The notes beneath the pieces were generated by a model. That model worked only from the letters and a program-made list of their open reading frames with translations. It was not told the origin of the DNA and made no database searches. Positions 17,644 through 26,339 of a stretch of DNA of 64,000 nt are shown here, piece after piece (positions within the stretch are counted from its first letter, which is position 1; every line of letters begins with the position of its first letter). Origin of the DNA: a bacterium (GTDB lineage Bacteria; Electryoneota; RPQS01); NCBI GenBank assembly GCA_016703065.1, contig JADJCU010000003.1, forward strand, positions 186,001 through 250,000, in the 5' to 3' direction. A program made the position numbers and the translations under genes.

Positions 17644-19032
17644 CTACTCCGGCTCCCCGCCACGCCGCCACGGATCCGCCTTCGCCGGCTCAAGCAATCC
17701 CAAACGACCTGCATCGACACGGTCCATCTGCACCTGCACCAGGATTTTCGGCCCGCTCGCATCGGTACTCAGGATCTCTCCCACCCGATACAGCTCCTGC
17801 CACAGCTTTCCGTCCGCAGGATCGATTTCAACGTCAAGCGTTACCTTCCCCCCCTCCATCACCAGCTTCATCCGTTCCCGCAGCATGTCCAGTCCGGTAC
17901 CGGTTCGGGCACTGACCAGCACCGCCTCAGGTCGCTGCTCGCGCACCCATTTCAAGCCCGCCGTATCGTCCAGCGCATCGACTTTGTTGTACACTTCTAC
18001 CACCGGCAACTCCCCGACCCCCATTTCTCCGAGGATCTTGTCAACCGTCTCCATCTGCTCGCGATAGGTCGGCGAGGCGGCGTCGATGACATGCAGAATG
18101 CAATCAGCTTCCTCAATTTCAGCCAACGTAGAGCGAAAACTCGCCACAAGTCCGGGCGGCAATTTTCTGATGAACCCGACAGTATCTGACAGAACTGCCT
18201 TGATTCCTTGACCAAGCGGCAGCGCCCGCGTCGTTGAGTCCAGCGTGGCAAACAGAAGATTCTCTTCGTAGACTCCTGCCGATGTCAGCGCATTCATGAG
18301 CGTGGACTTACCCACATTCGTGTAGCCCGCAAGCGAAAATCGGAACACATCGCGCCGTTTAGACCGTTGTGTCTTGTGTTGTCTATCGATTACCGCAAGG
18401 TCTTCTTCGAGCTTTCGAATCCGCTCCCGGATGATGCGGCGGTCGGTTTCGATCTGGGTTTCACCCGGCCCGCGCATGCCGATACCACCCTGTTGCCGCT
18501 CCAGGTGTGTCCACGCCCCGGTCAGCCGAGGCAGCATATACTTCATCTGCGCCAGGTCAACCTGCGTACGGGCTTCGCGGGTCTGCGCGCGACGGGCAAA
18601 AATATCGAGAATCAGCCCCGACCTGTCGACCAATCGGGTCTTCAGTTCGCGCTCCAGATTCCTCGCCTGCGCCGGCGCCGGGTCTTCGTCCAACACGACT
18701 AAATCGGCCTGACTATCGGCCACATACGAGGCCAGCTCGGCGACTTTTCCCTTTCCTATATAGAACGCGGGATCGAACTGCCGGAGCTTAACCAGCTCCC
18801 GTTCTACAATCTCCGCTCCCGCCGTTTCGGCCAGCATCGCCAGCTCATCAAGGTGGTCCTGTGCGCTGGTCACCGATTCACCCGGCTTGCAGATACCAAT
18901 CAGGAACGCGCGCTCGCGCTTCGCGCCGGGCGCATTCTCGGCCTCACCTTTCGACGCGTCTTCAATCTTCAGCCGGTCAAAACCTAACGACCGCGCCCGG
19001 TCATCGCCAATCTTACTCCGCGGCGGGCTCAT
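17644..19032 (-). CDS. hflX: GTPase HflX
   Basis: 462 residues from the ATG at 19032, whose bases overlap the mazG stop (ATGA). An ATP/GTP-dependent factor that splits stalled ribosomes. The N-terminal HflX domain (KLRQFDPAFYIGKGKVAEL, RTQVDLAQMKYMLPRL, the GGIGMRGPGETQIE loop) precedes the G domain: P-loop GYTNVGKS at 236-243, DTVGFI and NKVD. The C-terminal extension ends in an acidic and Gly-rich tail. It is the last gene of the phoH-ybeY-corC-ORF-mazG-hflX operon. Confidence 0.93.
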   Translation of the reverse strand: MSPPRSKIGDDRARSLGFDRLKIEDASKGEAENAPGAKRERAFLIGICKPGESVTSAQDHLDELAMLAETAGAEIVERELVKLRQFDPAFYIGKGKVAELASYVADSQADLVVLDEDPAPAQARNLERELKTRLVDRSGLILDIFARRAQTREARTQVDLAQMKYMLPRLTGAWTHLERQQGGIGMRGPGETQIETDRRIIRERIRKLEEDLAVIDRQHKTQRSKRRDVFRFSLAGYTNVGKSTLMNALTSAGVYEENLLFATLDSTTRALPLGQGIKAVLSDTVGFIRKLPPGLVASFRSTLAEIEEADCILHVIDAASPTYREQMETVDKILGEMGVGELPVVEVYNKVDALDDTAGLKWVREQRPEAVLVSARTGTGLDMLRERMKLVMEGGKVTLDVEIDPADGKLWQELYRVGEILSTDASGPKILVQVQMDRVDAGRLGLLEPAKADPWRRGGEPE

Positions 19033-19889
19033 AGCACCCCCTTTTCCCGGAGCTTGGCCTTCTCCCACAACCCGTCCATCTTGGTCAGACCGGCCTCATG
19101 GAGCGGAATACCCTCGGTCTGCAAATCCAATTCGATTTGGCCGAACCGGCTGGTGAACTTCTCAATCGAGGTCCGCAGGGCTTCTTCCGGATGGATATTC
19201 AGTTTACGGCCCAGATTCACCATTGAGAATAGTAGGTCTCCAAACTCTCGTTCGATCTTCTCACGATCGCCGTGTTCGAGCTCGGTTCGCAGCTCAGCGA
19301 TTTCCTCAGTCAACTTCTCCCACACCGGCGCATCCGACGGCCAATCGAACCCCACTGCCGCCGCCTTTTCCTGAACCCGATACGCGCGGTTAAGCGCCGG
19401 CTGGTGCTTCGGCACTCCTGCCAACAGATTCGGCCGCTCGACTTCGTTGAGCTTGATCCGCTCCCATTGCTTGTTCACATCGTCCGTAGTCTCAACCTTG
19501 GCGTCGCCAAATACGTGCGGATGCCTGTGGATTAGCTTCTCGTTGATGGCCCGCAACACGTCCGCAATCGAAAATAGCTTCTCCTCATTGGCCAACTGCG
19601 CATGAAACACGATGTGCAGGAGCAGGTCGCCGAGCTCCTTCTTGAGTTCTCCATAGGCCTTGCGGTCAATCGAGTCCAGCACCTCGTACGTCTCTTCAAT
19701 GAGGTACGGGCGCAGTGATTCGTGCGTCTGCTCACGGTCCCACGGACAGCCGTCCGGAGCGCGCAGCGCCGCCATAATATGCACAAGCCGCGCGAACTCA
19801 GCGGCGGCTTGCTCAGAAATCGATGTTGTTACAAATTCTCGCGGCAATTCAAACTCTCTCTTCCCTATTACGGGTTTAACGAAACGCAA
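19029..19889 (-). CDS. mazG: nucleoside triphosphate pyrophosphohydrolase MazG
   Basis: 286 residues, with two tandem MazG domains. The first holds CPWDREQTHESLRPYLIEETYEVLD with the EExxE/D magnesium motif and KKELGDLLLHIVFHA; the second holds EEIAELRTELEHGD and EREFGDLLFSMVNLGR. It hydrolyses non-canonical or excess NTPs to NMP and pyrophosphate. The 19889 start is a TTG; the conserved protein begins near residue 27, so the true start is uncertain. The gene overlaps hflX by four bases. Confidence 0.92.
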   Translation of the reverse strand: MRFVKPVIGKREFELPREFVTTSISEQAAAEFARLVHIMAALRAPDGCPWDREQTHESLRPYLIEETYEVLDSIDRKAYGELKKELGDLLLHIVFHAQLANEEKLFSIADVLRAINEKLIHRHPHVFGDAKVETTDDVNKQWERIKLNEVERPNLLAGVPKHQPALNRAYRVQEKAAAVGFDWPSDAPVWEKLTEEIAELRTELEHGDREKIEREFGDLLFSMVNLGRKLNIHPEEALRTSIEKFTSRFGQIELDLQTEGIPLHEAGLTKMDGLWEKAKLREKGVL

Positions 19890-19904
19890 CCCGACCGAAG
19901 TCTT

Positions 19905-20426
19905 TCACAAGTACTTCAGCAGCGTCACCAGCCGCTTCCCTTGATCCCCCGCCTCCGTCTCGACCAGCACATTGTACATGTCCCGTGTGCTCGGATGGTC
20001 CAGCGCAATCTTCAGCTCGGCGCGAACCTCTTTCACCAGACCTGCAACATACAGCTCCGGAGTTAGCGAAAGATCGAGCATCAGGTCAAACTCATTGGCC
20101 CGCGCCTGCGCCCGCGTTCGGTCGTCAGGCATCCCAAGTTTTGTCGCGTCGGCCGGTTCATAGCTCATAACGGTGCACTGCTCATTGATCACCAGCCAAC
20201 TCCGGAAGTTATCGCGGACCCAGATCGTAATCCGCGCTTCCGGCAACCGCTCGATCACTTCCGGCAGGATCGTCCGCACCACGTCAAAGTCGTCAAAGTT
20301 GGCAGGCAGTACGATACACGCGTTCTTGACACCTGCAGTCACACCGGGCAACGACACCCGGCCCTCGTGAGGCTGCCGAATCTTCCAACTCAAAACCTTC
20401 CAGCCAATCTTCTCGCGAAACGTCAT
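19905..20426 (-). CDS. hypothetical protein with glycosyltransferase-9-like fold pattern
   Basis: 173 residues, not firmly recognised. The pattern (NACIVLPANFDDFDVVRTILPEV, then ITIWVRDN, then EFDLMLDLSL) resembles the N-terminal half of heptosyltransferase-type Rossmann proteins, but the sugar-nucleotide-binding C-terminal half is missing. It overlaps corC by four bases (ATGA) and precedes mazG by 15 bases. It could be a small conserved FCB protein of unknown role. I assign no function. Confidence 0.7.
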   Translation of the reverse strand: MTFREKIGWKVLSWKIRQPHEGRVSLPGVTAGVKNACIVLPANFDDFDVVRTILPEVIERLPEARITIWVRDNFRSWLVINEQCTVMSYEPADATKLGMPDDRTRAQARANEFDLMLDLSLTPELYVAGLVKEVRAELKIALDHPSTRDMYNVLVETEAGDQGKRLVTLLKYL

Positions 20427-21720
20427 TCCTTGGAACTCTCAATTGCTTCCCGGCGGATGATGCGCACGCGACCGAGTCGGTGGCGGCGTAACTCCTCAAT
20501 GATGAATTCGTAATTGTGATACTCGACGCGGGTCTGCACGTCCGGAAAGTCCCCCAACTCAGAGAGTAGAAAACCGCCCAGCGTGTCGAAGTCGTCATCA
20601 ATCGGGATCACGTCCTCGCCCAGCACCTCGTTTGCGGTCTCAACGTCGATCTTGGCGTCCATTACCGTCGTGCGTTCGTCGATTCTGGACCACAACGGTC
20701 GCTCGGCATCATGCTCGTCCTGAATCTCACCGACAATCTCTTCAATGATGTCTTCCAGCGTGACCAATCCCGCGGTGCCGCCGTACTCGTCCACGGCAAT
20801 CGACATATGAATGCGCTGATCCTGAAACTGTTTCAGCAGTTCGTCAATCGTCTTCGCCTCAGGCACGAAATGCGCCGTCCGCAGAACGCCCTTGATGCTG
20901 ACCTCTTTGTCGAACGGATAGAATGTCATCAGGTCTTTTGCATGGAGAATCCCGATCACGTTATCGATCTTCTCTTCGTAGACCGGCAGCCGCGAATGAC
21001 CGCACTTACGCAGGATGTCAGAATCTTGGACAGCGGCGTCGACACCTCGATCGCCACCATGTCCGTCCGCGGGACCATGATTTCCCGCACGGTAATTTCA
21101 CCTAACTCGAATATCGAGTGAATCATGTCGCGCTCGGTCTTCTCCAGCGCGCCATGCTCCTCGCCAACTTCAAGCAGCGTCTTAATCTCTTCCTCGGAGA
21201 TCCACAGCTTCTTCTTCTCTACGCCAAACAGCCGGGCGATGCCATCTGCCAGCGGCATCATTACCGCTGTGACGGGCCACAGCAGATAGCTGAAAAATGT
21301 GAGCGGTGTGGCGATTCGCAGGGACCACTTGTACGGATTCCGCACGGCCGCAAACTTTGGAACGATTTCCCCCATCACGAGCAGGATCAGTGCAACGACG
21401 ACGCCTTGAATCACGTAGACCAGCCACTTCAGCTCCTCGTGCCCGGCCAGAATGCGGCTGGTGGCGAGCGCAGCCGTCGTCGCGGCGAGCACGTTGACAA
21501 TCGTATTGCCCGCGAGAATGAAGATTAAGAACCTGCGCGGATCGCCAAGCAGCTTGGTCAGCCGAAGCGCGCTCATGTTCTCTTCCGCATTCTCCTTGAT
21601 CTCGGCAATCTGGGAGCGCGTCAGGGAAAGCAACGCCGTTTCCGCCAGCGAAAAGAACGCGGCGATGAGCTGCAGGGCGAAGAACGCGATGACGCTCCAA
21701 AACAGGAATGCATCCATCAC
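20423..21720 (-). CDS. CNNM/CorC-type membrane protein with CBS pair (frame break near 21020)
   Basis: Restored length is about 432 residues. The N-terminal part (from ATG 21720) is a DUF21/CNNM transmembrane domain with three or four helices (FWSVIAFFALQLIAAFFSLAETALL) and FGVEKKKLWISEEEI, followed by the first CBS motif (VREIMVPRTDMVAIE). The frame then breaks at about 21017-21023. The second CBS region (HSRLPVYEEKIDNVIGILHAKDL) and the CorC/HlyC C-terminal domain (DDDFDTLGGFLLSELGDFP) continue in another frame. Adding one base after ATTCT restores KILDILRKCGHSRLPVY. Homologues are linked to magnesium/cobalt efflux. Overlaps ybeY and the following ORF by four bases each. Confidence 0.85.
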
Positions 21721-22178
21721 GCGCTCCTCCCTTTGCGGAGGGCCGCGTCTTCTTGCTTGCGCATCTGCGCGCGGTCTCGCTCCGTGTGATCGTCGAAGCC
21801 GGCCAGATGCAGCACGCCGTGCGCAGCCAGTCGCGCGACCTCTTCATAGAGCGGCACGCGATACTCTTTGGCCTGTCTCCGCGCCTGATCGAGACAGATG
21901 TAGACTTCGCCCTCGAGCGGTGCGCCCGGGTCGGTCAAGTCAAAGGTCAGCACATCGGTCGTCCCGCGCGCGTTCATGAATTGCCGATGCAGCGCGGCCA
22001 TCTTCCGGTCGCCAATCAACACGAGACGAATTGTCGCGACGGCATCGGGAATGCGGCGCAGGGCCGCTGTGGCGCAGGAAAGGGTGTAGTCTTTGCGCAC
22101 GCGCGCCCGGGGAATCTCAGAGTAGAACTCGACGGATCCGCGAGCGCGCCTGCGCGGGGGAGGTTGGTCAGTCGTCAT
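21717..22178 (-). CDS. ybeY: endoribonuclease YbeY (16S rRNA maturation)
   Basis: 153 residues. A zinc-dependent single-strand RNase of rRNA 3'-end processing and ribosome quality control. The H-x3-H-x5-H zinc site is clear in HGVLHLAGFDDH, preceded by RGTTDVLTFDLT. It overlaps phoH by 11 bases and corC by four. The phoH-ybeY-corC order is widespread in bacteria and confirms the identification. Confidence 0.95.
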   Translation of the reverse strand: MTTDQPPPRRRARGSVEFYSEIPRARVRKDYTLSCATAALRRIPDAVATIRLVLIGDRKMAALHRQFMNARGTTDVLTFDLTDPGAPLEGEVYICLDQARRQAKEYRVPLYEEVARLAAHGVLHLAGFDDHTERDRAQMRKQEDAALRKGRSA

Positions 22179-23286
22179 TGGAGGTGGAGTGCGGTGTCCG
22201 CGGATGCTCCGGGAGTTTACCGATCGCTTCGCCTGTTTCGGAAGATGCGGAGTCGCTCTGCTCCGTTAAGGTTTTTTGGAAACGGTCATAGGCCCGCACG
22301 ATGTGCCCCACGAGCGGATGGCGCACAACGTCCGAGGATTTCAGCTTTACAAACTCGATGCCTTCAATGCCTTCGAGAATGTATTCCAATCCAAGCAAAC
22401 CGCTGTCGCTCTTGCGCGGCAAGTCGATCTGCGTCATGTCACCCGTAATCACAGCCTTCGAGTTCTCACCCATGCGCGTGAGGAACATTTTCATCTGCCC
22501 GGCGGTGGTATTCTGCGCTTCGTCCATGATCAGAAACGCGTTGTCGAGCGTGCGGCCGCGCATATAGGCCAGCGGCGCAATTTCGATAATCTGCCGGTCC
22601 AGGAGCTTGCGCAATCTGTCGCCCGGGATCATCTTCATCAGCGCGTCATACAGCGGACGGAAATAAGGATCAACCTTTTCGCGAACGTCGCCCGGCAGAA
22701 AGCCAAGGCTCTCCCCCGCTTCCACAACCGGCCGGACGAGAATAATGCGATCGAACTTCCCCGCTTGAAACTGCTGCACCGCGACGGCCACCGCAATAAA
22801 AGTCTTGCCCGTGCCCGCCGGTCCAAGCGCGAATGTAATATCGTTCCGCAGAATCGCTTCCCAATAGTGATTCTGTCCCGACGTGCGCGGATTGTACGAA
22901 CGGTCGCCCGTCCGGAAAATCGCCGCAAACGGCGCGTCCGTGTCTGCGTGCAGATCGCGCGCCGGAGCATCGGAGGGCGTCGTCGTAATCCGCAGAACAC
23001 GATCTACGTCGCCTCGCGTCAACTGCCCCTGCTTGCGCGTAATCGCCACCAGCTCCATGATTATCTCGACGGCTTCAAGATTATCATTCTGCGTCCCGCG
23101 TATCAACACCTTTTCGCGCCGCGCCGTCACTTTCGATGCGATCATCCGCTGCAAGTAGCGCAAATTGTCATCATTCGGTCCAAGCAAGGGCCGCAACACG
23201 CCTTCTTCGACGGGCAGTTCGACGATCTCGATGAAGTCCTGCGGGGCCTGCTGTTCCATAGCTGCATTGCGGTGGCTCAGGGTCAC
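22168..23286 (-). CDS. phoH: PhoH-like ATPase
   Basis: 372 residues from a GTG at 23286, or about 363 from the internal ATG (MEQQAPQ). AGGAGA lies almost against the GTG, so the start is not certain. A small N-terminal RNA-binding-like region (residues 30-100) precedes the P-loop GPAGTGKT (155-162), the VRPVVEAGESLGFLPGD segment and the Walker B DEAQN. It is probably an RNA-linked ATPase or helicase acting with YbeY. First gene of the operon, with a good promoter about 170 bases upstream. Confidence 0.93.
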   Translation of the reverse strand: MTLSHRNAAMEQQAPQDFIEIVELPVEEGVLRPLLGPNDDNLRYLQRMIASKVTARREKVLIRGTQNDNLEAVEIIMELVAITRKQGQLTRGDVDRVLRITTTPSDAPARDLHADTDAPFAAIFRTGDRSYNPRTSGQNHYWEAILRNDITFALGPAGTGKTFIAVAVAVQQFQAGKFDRIILVRPVVEAGESLGFLPGDVREKVDPYFRPLYDALMKMIPGDRLRKLLDRQIIEIAPLAYMRGRTLDNAFLIMDEAQNTTAGQMKMFLTRMGENSKAVITGDMTQIDLPRKSDSGLLGLEYILEGIEGIEFVKLKSSDVVRHPLVGHIVRAYDRFQKTLTEQSDSASSETGEAIGKLPEHPRTPHSTSNDD

Positions 23287-23453
23287 TCTCCTGTGGGTTC
23301 ATCCAACAAAAAATACCTCACGTCGGTCACCTGAGGACCGCCGGAGGTACAGCATCGTACATTCTCTTCTGATTTCGAAACTTCGAGGGGTATCCACTCA
23401 GTGTGGTTCGTCGCAGTTACCTAATCTAAATTACCCGGCTGACCACTGGACAC

Positions 23454-23482
23454 AAGGTAACAAAAAACAGGCCGCTTGTCAA
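23454..23482 (-). promoter_or_regulatory. promoter of the phoH-ybeY-corC-mazG-hflX operon
   Basis: TTGACA (23477-23482), a 17-base spacer and TACCTT (23454-23459). The 300-base gap 23287-23589 holds this promoter and otherwise nothing recognisable. The leader would be about 160 nucleotides. Confidence 0.6.
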
Positions 23483-23589
23483 CAAATCCGCCCCCAATTA
23501 CAAATAGCCCGATGCCGCCGAGTGCTGTTAGGATTTTGTGATTACAAGACTTGCTGGAGCCTCAAAGACCCCTGCAAGCCCACAATCAG

Positions 23590-25366
23590 CTACTTTCGCG
23601 CAACCTCGGGGAGTACGGCTATCTTAAGGTCTGTCAACAGCTTAGGATCAATCAAGGACGGGCTACCATCCATCAGCGACTGGGCCAGTGTCGTCTTCGG
23701 AAAGGCAATAACATCCCGGATTGGTCGGTTGGTCAGAATCATGATCATTCGGTCCAGCCCGAGTGCAAAGCCTCCCATCGGTGGCGCGCCGTACTTCAGG
23801 GCATCGATGAGGAACCCGAACCGCAGCTTCGCCTCATCATCCGAAATCCCCAGCATCTGGAAGATCTTGGCCTGAATCTCAGGATCACGAATACGAATCG
23901 AGCCGGACAGAATCTCATTGCCATTCATCACCAAGTCATACGATGTCGAGCGCACGTTCCATGGCTCGCTGTCCAGCAGATGCGCGTCCGCCGAATCGTA
24001 TCCCGTGAATGGATGATGTGCCGGAGCCACTTCTCCCGTCTCTTCGTCTTTCTCGAACAGCGGGAAGTCCACCACCCAGAACATCGAGACCTTGCTGTGG
24101 TCATTCTGATTCCTAAGCTTGAAGTAGTCGGCGAGCTTAATGCGCAATGCCGAGCGACTTCAGCACTTTACTCTTCGCGCCGACGGCCAACAAAAGCAAG
24201 TCACCGACGTTGCCCTTGAGCTGCTTCACAACATTCTGCAGCGCCGCTTCATCCATCTTGCCCACCAAGACACCGCTCAGACCTTCACTCGTAATCTTGA
24301 TTGGCAAAATTCCGCCCAACCCGGCGGCCTTCGCAAGCTCTTCAATCTCTCCAAACTGCTTTCTCGAAACCTCCGCCTGTCCCGGCACGCGCAGCCCAAT
24401 CACCACACCACCCGCATCCAGTGCGCCGCGAATCACGCGGAACTCCGTGTCCTGCACGTGCTCGCTGACGTTCTCGAATTTGAGATCATAGCGCAAATCC
24501 GGCTTGTCCGAGCCGTAGTGAGCCATGCAGTCGTTGTACGTCAAACGCGGCAGCGGAATCGGCAAGTCCACGCCCCACACTTCGCGCAGAATCTTCACCC
24601 ACAGCTCTTCCACGACGGTGAACACGACATCTCGCGTTGCGAACGAAATCTCGACGTCGATCTGTGTGAACTCCGGCTGCCGGTCGCTGCGCAGGTCTTC
24701 GTCGCGAAAACATTTGCAAATTTGGAAATACTTGTCGAATCCGGCCACCATCAGAATCTGCTTATAGATTTGCGGCGATTGCGGAAGCGCGTAGAACTGT
24801 CCGGGAAACACCCGCGACGGCACGAGATAGTCGCGGGCGCCTTCGGGCGTGCTCTTGACCAAACACGGCGTCTCGACTTCGATGAATCCCTGCTCACTGA
24901 AGTGCTGGCGCGCGATGTTTGTCACCCTGTGCCGCAGAATCAGCACGTCTTGCAATTCACTTCGCCGTAAATCGAGATAGCGGTATTTCAGGCGCAGCTC
25001 GTCCGAGGCCTTCTCTGCGCCTTCGATTTGGAACGGCAATTCGGGACAGCGGTTGAGCACTTCGATGGACTTCGCCACGACTTCCACTTCACCGGTCGCC
25101 AGATCGCTATTGAGCATCCCCTCTGGCCGCGCGCGCACGACACCTTGCACCTCGATGACCCACTCGTTTTTCAGTTCATGCGCGGTCTGAATGACATCGG
25201 CCAGCTCCGGTTCGACGACGACCTGTGTCTTACCATAGCGGTCACGGAGGTCAATAAATACCAGCCCGCCGAGGTCGCGTGCCCGCGCCACCCAGCCCTG
25301 CAGCACCACCGATTTTCCGCCATCGCCCTTCCGCAGGGCCCCGCAAGTATGTGTTCTGCTTGTCAT
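23590..25366 (-). CDS. aspS: aspartyl-tRNA synthetase (frame break near 24145)
   Basis: About 592 residues when restored, the normal bacterial length. The start is the ATG at 25366 (MTSRTHTCGALR). The N-terminal OB anticodon-binding domain (VVLQGWVARARDLGGLVFIDLRDRYG), class II motif 2 (CFRDEDLRSDRQPEFTQIDVE) and the bacterial GAD insertion domain are in the first frame, which ends with GIAH-stop. Class II motif 3 (GGFALGLDRMIMIL) and the C-terminus are in a second frame from about 24147. The junction expects G-A-L-R-I-K-L; two bases appear missing, or one extra. A sequencing error is more likely than loss of an essential gene. Confidence 0.88.
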
Positions 25367-25383
25367 GGTTCTGGTTTCTCGTC

Positions 25384-25898
25384 TCCCCCCAAAGTTGTCT
25401 GCAACTTTGGGGGGGGACAAAGGGGGCCTCTGTCGGGTCGGCACCCATCTGATTATTTACTCAAGAAATAACAGCGCCGCCCAGAGGCGGCGCAAGTCGT
25501 GCGTTCCCAAACAATATGCGGGTTTTTGCCGCGAAAATCAACCTTCTGCTCTCCCCCCATAAGCTGTCCGCAACTTTGGGGGGACAAAGGGGGGTAGCCT
25601 TTTCCGCTCGTAGGGGCGGCAGGCGTGCCGCCCGCTTCAAGCAACTCCGAAAATCTCAAACCAGTCGTCATTCTGAAGCCGCTGCGGCTGAAGGATCCCT
25701 CTGGTCTCCCCCCAAAGTTGCCGCAACTTTGGGGGGAAAAAGGGGGAGCCTTTTCCGCTCGTAGGGGCGGCAGGCGTGCCGCCCGCTTCAAGCAACTCCG
25801 AAAATCTCAAACCAGTCGTCATTCTGAAGCCGCTGCGGCTGAAGAATCCCCTCTAGTCTCCCCCAAAGTTGCCGCAACTTTGGGGGGACAAAGGGGGG
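25384..25898. repeat. palindromic repeat cluster with a 151-base tandem duplication
   Basis: Four copies of a near-perfect palindrome (CCCCCCAAAGTTG / CAACTTTGGGGGG followed by ACAAAGGGGG) begin at about 25384, 25552 (degenerate), 25706 and 25857. Units 25596-25746 and 25747-25897 are tandem copies of about 151 bases. Each contains a GTAGGGGCGGCAGGCGTGCC palindrome, CGTCATTCTGAAGCCG with its GCGGCTGAAGAATC partner, and the CCCCAAAGTTG palindrome. A further hairpin, GCGCCGCC/GGCGGCGC, lies at about 25477-25497. No convincing coding sequence. These resemble REP-type intergenic elements. Confidence 0.8.
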
Positions 25899-26005
25899 CC
25901 TCTGACGCCTCCCCACTTCCGCCGCGGATGCCCCAATCCTTTGTTCTCGCCTCGCCATCTCTTGCCCAAATGTATAACATATTAATTATGTTACTCTGCC
26001 TATGC

Positions 26006-26034
26006 TTGACAAATCCCGATTTATGTATTATATT
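26006..26034 (+). promoter_or_regulatory. strong promoter on the plus strand
   Basis: TTGACA (26006-26011), exactly 17 bases, then TATATT (26029-26034). It is as good as the best minus-strand promoters here, yet every gene around is on the minus strand. Predicted start near 26041. Confidence 0.6.
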
Positions 26035-26040
26035 AGCGTC

Positions 26041-26338
26041 AGCTAACCACACAAAACCGCCCCGGAGGAACCCGGCGGAAAAGGCCAACCACACGGCCTG
26101 AACGGGCGCTCCAGTCTGATCAGCAAAGAACCTGTCGTGCTGGCACGCCCTCCGAGTACCCAAAGGGAAACCGAGACCACTACCACAGACGTCCGCTTGG
26201 AAACGAAAACGGCCCCGAAAAGAATCGAGGCCGCCTCCGCAAAGGGCCGGAGATCATTCCCCGGTCAACAATCCACTTCAAGGCTATCAGCGGCAGCGCA
26301 TCGTGCCCCGCTTACAAGCGGGCCCAGCGTCCACGCTG
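26041..26338 (+). ncRNA. possible plus-strand transcript of unknown kind
   Basis: Downstream of the plus-strand promoter lie about 300 bases without a good ORF. They contain several potential hairpins: CCGCCCC/GGCGG near 26060, GGCC/GGCC near 26085, CGGCC/GGCCG near 26213-26236, and paired palindromes at 26300-26338. A 68-codon GTG-started frame (26137-26343) is low-complexity and unconvincing. No tmRNA, 6S, SRP or RNase P signature was recognised. If it extends, it would be antisense to the porin gene. Confidence 0.25.
26289..26338. repeat. dispersed palindromic repeat, copy A
   Basis: Contains GCCCCGCTTACAAGCGGG and CCAGCGTCCACGCTGG. About 48 bases are roughly 80% identical by eye to the reverse complement of 39066-39120. 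It starts at the porin stop codon, so it may also act as a transcription end or mRNA stabiliser on the minus strand. Confidence 0.65.
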
Positions 26339-26339
26339 G

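Noticed and set aside
22276..24970. Plus-strand frames of 352 residues (22276-23334) and 276 residues (24140-24970)
   Set aside because: They lie opposite phoH and aspS, both firmly identified, and have no family features.
25384..25898. CRISPR-like array
   Set aside because: The repeat units are 151 bases long, differ in composition, contain internal palindromes and have no unique spacers or cas genes nearby.
26041..26338. tmRNA, 6S RNA, SRP RNA or RNase P RNA
   Set aside because: None of their conserved sequence cores or terminal structures were recognised.
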